9,993 bases of DNA from the NCBI GenBank assembly GCA_035534615.1, contig DATLRO010000102.1:1-9993 (forward strand). The letters run 5' to 3'. The stretch is from JAGWRA01 sp035534615 (GTDB lineage Bacteria; Acidobacteriota; Vicinamibacteria; Vicinamibacterales; CAVVIG01). A program made the position numbers and the translations under genes. The notes under the pieces are model-generated. The model was not told where the DNA came from. It did no database searches and saw only the letters and a list, made by a program, of their open reading frames with translations. Position 1 is the first letter of the stretch, and each line of letters opens with the position of its first letter. Shown in pieces: positions 1 to 5,668 of this stretch.

Positions 1-114
1 CCGTATCAAGATCCGGAGCGTGAGTGACGGCAGCGCGCGAAGGGGGCCCTTGGCGGCGGATCCAAGCGGCACCGAAGACCGTATCAAGATCCGGAGCGTA
101 AGCGACGGCAGCGC
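1..114 (+). repeat. Two 36-bp direct repeats, 78 bp apart
   Basis: Bases 1-36 and 79-114 match except at two positions. Both begin CCGTATCAAGATCCGGAGCG and end GACGGCAGCGC. The 42 bp between them contain a GGGGGCCC palindrome. The spacing of 78 bp is a multiple of three. The units could be copies of a dispersed genomic repeat placed at a gene end, or a duplicated coding segment. Confidence 0.7.
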
Positions 115-145
115 CCGGGGGTGGGGCCCCGGGCGCAGTGAATAA
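2..145 (+). CDS. Possible 3' end of an upstream gene (partial)
   Basis: The frame starting at base 2 is open from the window edge to a TAA at 143-145, and the other two + frames are stopped early, at 21-23 and 25-27. It would encode 47 residues containing two copies of RIKIRSVSDGSAR, 26 codons apart. The two nucleotide differences between the 36-bp repeat copies are both third-position and synonymous in this frame (GTG/GTA Val, AGT/AGC Ser). The stop overlaps the next start as TAATG, an arrangement typical of translational coupling, and that next gene has no Shine-Dalgarno sequence. No recognisable domain is visible in this tail. At this GC content a 47-codon open frame can occur by chance, so it could also be non-coding repeat DNA. 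Confidence 0.3.
   Translation, partial: RIKIRSVSDGSARRGPLAADPSGTEDRIKIRSVSDGSARGWGPGRSE
111..136 (+). other. Perfect 10-bp hairpin just before the sugar transferase start
   Basis: Bases 111-120 (GCGCCCGGGG) and 127-136 (CCCCGGGCGC) pair perfectly around a 6-nt loop. The hairpin ends 8 nt before the ATG at 145 and has no T-tract, so it is unlikely to be an intrinsic terminator in this orientation. It could reduce initiation unless ribosomes arrive from an upstream frame through the TAATG overlap. Confidence 0.45.
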
Positions 146-765
146 TGAAGCGACTGTTCGATATCGCCCTGGCGGGCGTCGGTCTGGTGCTCTCGTCTCC
201 GTTGTGGCTGGTCATCGCCCTTGCGGTGAAGCTGGAGGATGGCGGCCCGGTGTTCTTCCCGCAGGAGCGGGTCGGGTGGCACGGCCGGGTCTTCTGCGCG
301 CTCAAGTTCCGGTCGATGCGGCCCGATGCCGAGGCTGCGACCGGTCCCGTGCAGGCCACGTCGGCCGACCCGCGCGTGACGCGGGTCGGGCGCCTGCTGC
401 GCGCCACGGCGATGGACGAACTGCCCCAGTTGTGGAACATCTTCGCCGGCGACATGAGTTTCGTCGGCCCGCGCCCGCTGCGTCCTGGCGAGATCGAGAC
501 GGCCGGCGACGGGACGCTGATTCCGCTCTCCGCCATTGCCGGCTACGAGGCCCGGCACGCCGTGCGACCAGGCCTGACCGGGCTCGCACAGGTCTATGCG
601 CCGCGCGACCTGGCCCGCGTGCGGAAGTTCCGTCTGGATCGGCTGTACGTGCGCCGCGCGAGCTTCTGTCTCGATTTGAAGCTGATCGTTCTGTCGTTCT
701 GGATCAGCGGACGCGGGCGCTGGGAGCAGCCGGACCGCAAGCTGAGGGGACCGCGTGCCGTATAA
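145..765 (+). CDS. Bacterial sugar transferase (polyprenyl-phosphate glycosyl-1-phosphate transferase)
   Basis: This 206-aa protein belongs to the bacterial sugar transferase family (WcaJ/PglC type). Members transfer a sugar-1-phosphate from a UDP-sugar to undecaprenyl phosphate at the inner membrane, the first step of many exopolysaccharide or O-antigen pathways. Visible family marks are an N-terminal KRLFD followed by a hydrophobic membrane segment (about 8-30), the KFRSM motif (54-58), the catalytic Asp-Glu dyad (D91, E92) in MDELPQLWN, GPRP (108-111) and PGLTGLAQV (142-150). The length matches the minimal catalytic form, without the extra N-terminal membrane domain of WcaJ. The ATG at 145 places MKRLFD at the normal family start. 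No Shine-Dalgarno sequence is seen, but the start overlaps an upstream TAA (TAATG). The acceptor and sugar cannot be read from the sequence. The gene is followed after 37 nt by a flavin reductase. Confidence 0.92.
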   Translation: MKRLFDIALAGVGLVLSSPLWLVIALAVKLEDGGPVFFPQERVGWHGRVFCALKFRSMRPDAEAATGPVQATSADPRVTRVGRLLRATAMDELPQLWNIFAGDMSFVGPRPLRPGEIETAGDGTLIPLSAIAGYEARHAVRPGLTGLAQVYAPRDLARVRKFRLDRLYVRRASFCLDLKLIVLSFWISGRGRWEQPDRKLRGPRAV

Positions 766-766
766 T
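761..766 (+). promoter_or_regulatory. Possible -10 element (TATAAT)
   Basis: A perfect TATAAT lies across the stop codon of the sugar transferase, 36 nt before the reductase ATG at 803. It stands out in such GC-rich DNA. No convincing -35 hexamer is present at 16-18 bp spacing (CAAGCT or similar) and there is no extended TG motif, so promoter activity is uncertain. Confidence 0.25.
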
Positions 767-802
767 ACCGGCATCCGCTCGGCTGACGCGCGATACGGCA
801 CG

Positions 803-1963
803 ATGCGTTACGATGTCCTCATCGTTGGCGGGGGCCCGGGTGGGCTCCATGCCGGGCGCCGCCTGGCCGAAGCCGGCTTTGCCGTTGCGCTGTTCGAAGA
901 GCACCGCACGATCGGGGAGCCGGTCCACTGTACCGGCATCCTCGCCCTCGAGGCGTTCGACGAGTTCGATCTGCCGCGCGACGCCATCGTCAACCCGTTG
1001 ATGCGCGCCGAGTTCTATTCCCCCTCCGGCCTTCAGCTCGAGTACGAGACGACCACCCGGGACGTGCTCGTGGTGGAACGCCAGCTGTTCGACCGCGGCC
1101 TCGCGCGCCAGGCCGACGCGGCCGGCGTCGACCTGCGTTCCGGTGAGCGGGTCGCCGATCTGGCGATCGAGTGCGACGGAGTCGTCGCGAGGATGGCCGA
1201 CGGTCGGCACGTGCGGGGGCGCGTCGCCATTCTGGCCTGCGGCGCGAACTACGTGCTGCAGCGCCGCCTCGGGCTCGGGTTCCCGAGCGCCTATCTGCAC
1301 TCGGCGCAGCTCGAGTTGCTCGCCAGGCGGCCTGGCTGCGTGGAGCTGTACTTCGGCCATGATGCGGCGCCGGCCGGCTTCGGCTGGATCGCCCCGGTCT
1401 TGCGGCCCGACGGGGCCTCGGCCCGGGTCGGCGTCATGTGCAGGCGCGACGCGCTCACCCATTTCGGACGGATGTTCGATCGCGTGGCGGCCCGCTGGGG
1501 CCTGACGCGGCCGTGCGTCGCCCCGCGGCGAAAACTCCTGCCGCTCGGGCCGATCGACCGGACATATGGCGACCGGGTCGTGGCGATCGGCGATGCGGCC
1601 GGCCTGGTGAAGCCGACGACGGGCGGGGGGATCTATTACAGCCTGGTGAGCGCCGGTGTCGCGGCCGGTGTGCTGGCCGACGGCCTGCGGCGTGACGATC
1701 TGTCGGCCGCGTTGCTGAGGCGGTACGAGGCAGGCTGGCAGGACCGGCTGGCCGGGGAGATCGCCGCGCAGGCCCACCTGCGAGGCCTGGCCGAACGTCT
1801 GACCGACGCCGAGATCGACGCGCTCTTCGACCTGGCGCAGACCGACGGCGTCATGCCGATCGTCCGCAAGACCGCCCGCTTCAACCAGCACCGTCAGCTG
1901 ATCCTCGCGCTTCTCAGGCATCCTCCTGCCCGGCGGATTCTCTTCCGCACGCTGGTCGGGTGA
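803..1963 (+). CDS. FAD-dependent oxidoreductase, geranylgeranyl reductase family
   Basis: This 386-aa flavoprotein resembles the geranylgeranyl reductase family, whose members hydrogenate isoprenoid double bonds in lipids, quinones, chlorophyll side chains or polyprenols. The start at 803 is chosen because MRYDVLIVGGGPGG is the canonical N-terminal dinucleotide-binding beta-alpha-beta fold (GGGPGG at 9-14, acidic residues 32-33 ending strand 2). An in-frame start at 755 would add 16 unrelated residues and overlap the sugar transferase. Other marks are GEPVHCTG (38-45) with the family Cys, FGWIAP in the middle, and the second FAD motif GDAAG...KPTTGGGI (263-277). No membrane segment is evident. 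The substrate cannot be predicted. Its neighbour uses a polyprenyl-phosphate acceptor, so saturation of a lipid carrier is one possible link, but this is speculative. A 140-bp gap separates it from the lasso operon. Confidence 0.88.
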   Translation: MRYDVLIVGGGPGGLHAGRRLAEAGFAVALFEEHRTIGEPVHCTGILALEAFDEFDLPRDAIVNPLMRAEFYSPSGLQLEYETTTRDVLVVERQLFDRGLARQADAAGVDLRSGERVADLAIECDGVVARMADGRHVRGRVAILACGANYVLQRRLGLGFPSAYLHSAQLELLARRPGCVELYFGHDAAPAGFGWIAPVLRPDGASARVGVMCRRDALTHFGRMFDRVAARWGLTRPCVAPRRKLLPLGPIDRTYGDRVVAIGDAAGLVKPTTGGGIYYSLVSAGVAAGVLADGLRRDDLSAALLRRYEAGWQDRLAGEIAAQAHLRGLAERLTDAEIDALFDLAQTDGVMPIVRKTARFNQHRQLILALLRHPPARRILFRTLVG

Positions 1964-2103
1964 GGGGGCGTCCGCGGCCGCGCGCCCTGGATCCTGGATG
2001 GCTGGATGGCTGGACCGGCGGCCGGCAGGGACCGGGACCGGCCGGGTGCCGGGCGTGGGCCGGGTGGTGGCGGAGAACGGCAGGGACCGTGGAGTGCCGC
2101 GAT
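1964..2103. other. 140-bp gap before the lasso operon, with 8-bp tandem repeat and weak hairpin
   Basis: The gap contains about 3.5 copies of an 8-bp unit CTGGATGG (1987-2014). It also holds a 7-bp stem (2019-2025 pairing with 2038-2044) that could be fortuitous in such GC-rich DNA. A GGAG at 2091-2094 is the likely ribosome binding site for the ATG at 2104, with 9-nt spacing. No convincing -35/-10 pair is visible, although this is where the operon promoter would be expected. The frame leading into the next gene is open through the gap, but its translation is low-complexity and unlike the family. Confidence 0.5.
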
Positions 2104-2406
2104 ATGAAGCCTGACGAAATCGGACTCGACGATCGGGTCGGCGCGAGCGAGTCGACCGTCTCGCGCGAGCTCGATGGCGAGATGGTCCTGCTGAATCTCG
2201 ATACCGGCATCTATTTCGGGCTCGACGGCACCGGCACGCGGATCTGGAACCTGCTCGCCGCCGGGCGGACGCTCCGCGGCGTGATCGACACCTTGATCGA
2301 CGACTACGACGTCGACGCGGCAACGCTCGAACGGGACCTGCGGCAGCTCGTGGAGCGGCTGTCGGCCAAAGGGCTCGTCACGCCGATCCGCGCGGACCGG
2401 ACATGA
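2104..2406 (+). CDS. PqqD-like lasso peptide leader-binding protein (B1, RRE)
   Basis: This 100-aa protein has the PqqD fold. In lasso clusters the free-standing form (B1) is the RiPP recognition element, which binds the precursor leader and presents it to the peptidase and cyclase. Visible marks are the strand-forming VSRELDGEMVLLNLDTGIYF (19-38), GLDGTGTRIWNLL (39-51) and a C-terminal winged-helix region ending KGLVTPI (89-95). The ATG at 2104 is chosen because it has GGAG nine nt upstream and gives the usual family length. An in-frame GTG at 1960 would add 48 Gly/Arg/Trp-rich residues. The stop overlaps the cyclase start as ATGA, implying coupled translation. No PQQ genes are nearby and the precursor has a lasso leader motif, so a role in PQQ synthesis is not supported. 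Confidence 0.88.
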   Translation: MKPDEIGLDDRVGASESTVSRELDGEMVLLNLDTGIYFGLDGTGTRIWNLLAAGRTLRGVIDTLIDDYDVDAATLERDLRQLVERLSAKGLVTPIRADRT

Positions 2407-4298
2407 GCGCGATCGCAGGCCTGCTGCAACTGGACGGGGCACCGGCCGACGCGGCGCTCGTCGGGCGCATGCTGGACAGCATGCGGCACCGCGGTCCGGA
2501 CGGGGACCGCGTCCGCGCGTCGGGCGCCGTCGCGCTGGGATACGCCGCGCTTCACACGACGCCGGACGCGGCGGGGGGGCAGCAGCCGGTCGTGGCTGGC
2601 AGGGACGGCGGGGCCGTGACCATCGTGTTCGACGGCCGGCTGGACAATCGCGACGAGCTGCTCGCGGCGCTGGCATCCCACGGCGTCCGCGTGGACCCGC
2701 CGGTCGACGCGGCGATCGTGCTGGGCGCTTACGAGCGCTGGGGGGTGGAGTGCCCGGAACGCCTCCTGGGGGATTTCGCGTTCGCCGTCTGGGATGCCCG
2801 GGCGCGTCGCCTCTTCTGCGCCCGCGACATCGTCGGCGTCCGCCCGCTCTGCTACCGTGCGACCGCGAAGCGGGTGCGGGTCGCGTCGGAACCGCAGGCG
2901 GTGCTGATCGAGCCGGATGCACCCATCCGCCTGAACGAGGGGATGGTGGCCGAGCACCTGGCCGGCATCGTCACGAGCAGGCAGGAGACCGTGGTCGACG
3001 GGCTCTTGCGCCTGCCGCCGGCGCACACGCTCGTCGCCGGCCCGGCCGGTGTGGTGGTGCGACGGTACTGGGATCTCGACCCCGGGCGGCGGATTCGGTA
3101 CCGGCACGACGGGGAATATGAGGAGCATCTACGCGAAGTGTTCCGCGACGCCGTCCGCTGCCGGCTGCGCGCGACGGGCCGCGTCGGCGTGATGCTCAGC
3201 GGCGGCCTCGATTCTTCGTCCATTGCCGGCATGGCCGCCCGCCTGCGGCGCGATGAGGCCGGGATTCCCAGGATCGACACGTTCTCGCTCGTATTTCCCG
3301 GGCGCGCGTGTGACGAGCGCCCGTTTGCCGATGCGGTGAACCGCATGTGGCGGTTCGAAGGACACGCGATCGTGGAGCCGCGCATTCCCTGGGTCGAGGC
3401 CGCGGAGCGCGCCGTTCGCCGGTACAGGGATGTGCCTGGGACGCCGAGCCTGACGGCGGCCGGGGAGTTCGTCGATGCCGCCCGCGCGTCGGGGGTCCGT
3501 GTCCTGCTGTTCGGCGCCGGCGGCGACGAGTGGCTGCGGGGGAGCCCGTCGCGGTATGCCGACCTGACGAGACGCCTGAGCCTGGCGACGCTCGTCCGGC
3601 AGGTGGCGGCCGACGCCGGGACGGCTGACTTCGTCGGCTGGACGCGCGCCGCGCGTCTGGCGGTCTGGCCGCTCGTGCCACCGCCCGCGCAGCAGCTGGT
3701 CAAGCGGCTGATTCGCCACGACGTGATCCCGCCCTGGATCGATCCGCGGTTTGCGGCCAGGACCGACCTTCGCGCGCGGCTCGACGCGTATCGTGCGCGC
3801 CTGCCGTTCGACAGCGCGGCGCAGGCCGACGGTTATCATGAGGCGACGAGCGGGCAGGCGGTCCTGGCGATGGAGCAGCTGGATCGGACGGTCGCGGCGC
3901 TCGGGATGGAGCCGCGCCACCCGTTCCACGATCGGCGGCTGATCGAAGTCGCCTTTGCCTGTCCGCCGGATCAGCACTGGCGGGACGGCCGGCCGAAATC
4001 GCTGGCCCGCCGGGCGTTCGCCGATCTGCTGCCGCCGGTGGTCTGCGCGCGGACCGGCCGGCCGGACTATTCACATCTCATCGCCGACGCGCTGGCGGCG
4101 CACGGCCGGGCCGGACTGCTGTCGCTGCGCGCGTCGGCGGCCCGGGGCTGGCTGGCGCCCGAGCGGGCGCGGCGCGAGTTCGAACGAACGACCGCCGCAC
4201 TGGCGGGCGGCGGTCCCCGCGCCTGGCGATGGGCCTGGCCGCTCTGGGGGGTGTGTGCCGTGGAGTGCTGGGCGCGTGTCGGTCTGCAGCCGGCCTGA
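2403..4298 (+). CDS. Lasso peptide macrolactam cyclase (asparagine synthetase-like, C protein)
   Basis: This 631-aa protein is homologous to asparagine synthetase B. Lasso cyclases adenylate the side-chain carboxylate of Asp/Glu in the core and couple it to the core's N-terminal amine, threading the tail through the ring. The N-terminal Ntn-like domain (about 1-215) keeps RHRGPDG (28-34), but residue 2 is Ser (MSAIAG) where glutamine-hydrolysing enzymes have the catalytic Cys, so glutaminase activity should be absent, as expected for a cyclase. The synthetase domain shows the ATP-pyrophosphate loop SGGLDSS (266-272) and GAGGDEW (371-377). Near the C-terminus are RHPFHDRRLIEVAF and a KSLARRAF segment typical of the family. 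It overlaps the B1 gene by 4 nt (ATGA) and is followed after 36 nt by the precursor gene. A genuine asparagine synthetase is very unlikely given Ser2 and the neighbours. Confidence 0.9.
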   Translation: MSAIAGLLQLDGAPADAALVGRMLDSMRHRGPDGDRVRASGAVALGYAALHTTPDAAGGQQPVVAGRDGGAVTIVFDGRLDNRDELLAALASHGVRVDPPVDAAIVLGAYERWGVECPERLLGDFAFAVWDARARRLFCARDIVGVRPLCYRATAKRVRVASEPQAVLIEPDAPIRLNEGMVAEHLAGIVTSRQETVVDGLLRLPPAHTLVAGPAGVVVRRYWDLDPGRRIRYRHDGEYEEHLREVFRDAVRCRLRATGRVGVMLSGGLDSSSIAGMAARLRRDEAGIPRIDTFSLVFPGRACDERPFADAVNRMWRFEGHAIVEPRIPWVEAAERAVRRYRDVPGTPSLTAAGEFVDAARASGVRVLLFGAGGDEWLRGSPSRYADLTRRLSLATLVRQVAADAGTADFVGWTRAARLAVWPLVPPPAQQLVKRLIRHDVIPPWIDPRFAARTDLRARLDAYRARLPFDSAAQADGYHEATSGQAVLAMEQLDRTVAALGMEPRHPFHDRRLIEVAFACPPDQHWRDGRPKSLARRAFADLLPPVVCARTGRPDYSHLIADALAAHGRAGLLSLRASAARGWLAPERARREFERTTAALAGGGPRAWRWAWPLWGVCAVECWARVGLQPA

Positions 4299-4315
4299 GG
4301 CGGATCGGTCCGCCT
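4298..4315 (+). promoter_or_regulatory. Stem-loop between cyclase and precursor genes
   Basis: AGGCGGA (4298-4304) pairs perfectly with TCCGCCT (4309-4315) around the 4-nt loop TCGG. It begins with the last base of the cyclase stop codon and ends directly before a GGAG (4316-4319). With no T-tract it is not an intrinsic terminator. In this position it could protect the 5' end of a processed precursor message or block 3' decay, raising precursor level over enzyme level. That role is inferred. Confidence 0.5.
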
Positions 4316-4334
4316 GGAGCGCATGAGGAGGATC

Positions 4335-4502
4335 ATGGACAAGGCAGCGAAGCCGGAGGGGACGCCCGCGTCCCGCGACTCCCGTGGCAAGAAGCCGTAC
4401 GCCGCGCCACGCCTCGTCGAGTACGGCAGCGTCGCCAAGCTCACGCAGACGGGCGGCACGACGACAATCGAGCCGCACGGATTCAAGCAGCCGTGCCTGT
4501 GA
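4335..4502 (+). CDS. Lasso peptide precursor (leader + 17-aa core)
   Basis: This 55-aa peptide carries the lasso leader signature YxxPxLxxxGxxxxxT as Y22, P25, L27, G31 and T37. The conserved Thr is normally at position -2, so cleavage is predicted after Gln38, giving the core TGGTTTIEPHGFKQPCL (39-55). Glu46 is then core residue 8, allowing an eight-residue Thr1-Glu8 macrolactam with a nine-residue tail PHGFKQPCL. If cleavage fell after Thr39, the core would start at Gly and Glu would be residue 7. The core has one Cys (core 16), so no internal disulfide is possible. The ATG at 4335 follows AGGAGG (4326-4331) with a short 3-nt gap. An in-frame ATG at 4323 (GGAG 4316-4319, also a 3-nt gap) would add MRRI. 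The gene sits between the cyclase and the methyltransferase. The family assignment is firm, but the exact cut site and ring size are inferred. Confidence 0.9.
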   Translation: MDKAAKPEGTPASRDSRGKKPYAAPRLVEYGSVAKLTQTGGTTTIEPHGFKQPCL

Positions 4503-4517
4503 TATCCGGGGCGTCTT

Positions 4518-5663
4518 GTGTCCCTGATCGTTGACGAGCACCGGCAGTATCTGTCCGACGAGCCGCGCCTGGCGGCGTTCCGGGCCGCCATCGAGGCGAC
4601 GGTCCGGCCGGGCGACACCGTGCTCGATCTGGCGGCCGGCACCGGCATTCTGGGGCTGATGGCCTGCCGGGCCGGCGCGCGGCACGTCTACGCGATCGAG
4701 TGCGGCGGCATCATCGGACTCGCCCGCGACGTGGCGGCGGCGAACGGCTGCGGCGACCGCATCACGTTCGTGCAGGAGCTGTCGACGCGCGCCGACCTGC
4801 CGGAGGGCGTCGACGTCATCGTCACCGACCAGATGGGGCGGTTCGGCTTCGAAGCCGGACTGGTGGAGTATCTCGCCGATGCGCGCCGCCGATGGCTCGC
4901 GCCCGGCGGGCGGGTGATTCCGGCCGGTGTCGAGCTCTGGGCCGCGCCGGTGGAGCACGCCGGCCAGTGGGCCTGTGTCGAGTTCTGGCGCAGCCGGCCA
5001 GGCGGCTTCGACTTCGCGGCGGCGGGCCGGCTGGCGGCGAACACCGGCTATCCGGTCCGCCTCGGGCCGGGGCACCTGCTCGGCCCGGCCGGCTGCCTGG
5101 GACCGCTGCCGATCGCCGGCGGCGAGCGGCCGGCGTTCCACGGCGCGATCCGCTCGGTGGCGGCGCGGGATGGCGTGCTGCACGGCGTGGGCGGATGGTT
5201 CTCGGCGGAGCTGGCGCCTGGCGTCGGCCTGTCCAACTCGCCGCTCGATCCGAGGCGCATCGGCCGCCGCAACGTCTTCTTTCCGATCGACCATCCCGTC
5301 GATGTCCGGGCGGGCGACCGGATCGACCTCACCATCCGCATCCGGCCGATCGAGATGGTCGTCAGCTGGCAGGTCGTGGTGACGGAGGCCGGCCCGGACG
5401 GGCGCGAGACCGGACGGTTCCGCGGCTCGACGTTCGAAGGCATGCTGGTGCCGCCCGACGAGCTGCGCCGCACGGATCCGGCGTCGGTCCCCGTGCTGTC
5501 GCCGGCCGGCGATGCGCGACGATCGATTCTCGGCTTGTGCGACGGCCGGCACACGCTCGCCGAGATTGAGGCCGAGGTCTATCGCCGCCATCCCGATCTC
5601 TTCGATTCGCCCGGGCGGGCGTCCGCCTTCGTCGCGGAAGTGATGACGCGATACGCGACGTAG
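4518..5663 (+). CDS. PRMT-like SAM methyltransferase fused to C-terminal PqqD-like domain
   Basis: This 381-aa protein begins with a class I SAM methyltransferase domain of protein-arginine-methyltransferase type. It shows DEHRQYLSDEPRLAAF at the N-terminus, motif I VLDLAAGTGILG (35-46), acidic E61 after the next strand, and TDQMG (103-107) where PRMTs have SE-x-MG, so the first Glu of the double-E loop is Asp. E112 or a nearby Glu may serve as the second. A beta-barrel-like region with GWFSAEL, LSNSP and FFPIDHPVDVRAGD (about 205-290) resembles the PRMT C-terminal barrel. Residues about 315-381 (RRSILGLCDGRHTLAEIEAE..., ending FVAEVMTRYA) look like a PqqD winged-helix unit, perhaps a built-in leader-recognition element. 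The GTG start at 4518 lies 15 nt after the precursor stop with no strong ribosome site, suggesting coupling. It probably tailors the lasso peptide. The target is unknown, and the core contains no Arg. Confidence 0.82.
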   Translation: MSLIVDEHRQYLSDEPRLAAFRAAIEATVRPGDTVLDLAAGTGILGLMACRAGARHVYAIECGGIIGLARDVAAANGCGDRITFVQELSTRADLPEGVDVIVTDQMGRFGFEAGLVEYLADARRRWLAPGGRVIPAGVELWAAPVEHAGQWACVEFWRSRPGGFDFAAAGRLAANTGYPVRLGPGHLLGPAGCLGPLPIAGGERPAFHGAIRSVAARDGVLHGVGGWFSAELAPGVGLSNSPLDPRRIGRRNVFFPIDHPVDVRAGDRIDLTIRIRPIEMVVSWQVVVTEAGPDGRETGRFRGSTFEGMLVPPDELRRTDPASVPVLSPAGDARRSILGLCDGRHTLAEIEAEVYRRHPDLFDSPGRASAFVAEVMTRYAT

Positions 5664-5668
5664 TCCGC

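Noticed and set aside
2019..2044. Terminator after the reductase gene
   Set aside because: The stem is only 7 bp with a 12-nt loop and no T-tract in very GC-rich DNA.
1960..2103. Upstream GTG start for the PqqD-like protein overlapping the reductase stop (GTGA)
   Set aside because: The 48 added residues are Gly/Arg/Trp-rich, come from tandem-repeat DNA and are unlike the family. ATG 2104 has a properly spaced GGAG.
704..2323. Long open frame on the - strand (539 codons)
   Set aside because: It lies opposite the well-recognised reductase and B1 genes, its translation is Arg/Pro/Ala-rich without motifs, and such frames are common in GC-rich DNA. The - strand frames at 4071-5591, 2304-3128 and 5579-6694 are dismissed for the same reason.
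2104..2406. PqqD of the PQQ cofactor pathway
   Set aside because: No pqqA, C or E genes are near. The adjacent cyclase and lasso leader motif explain it better.
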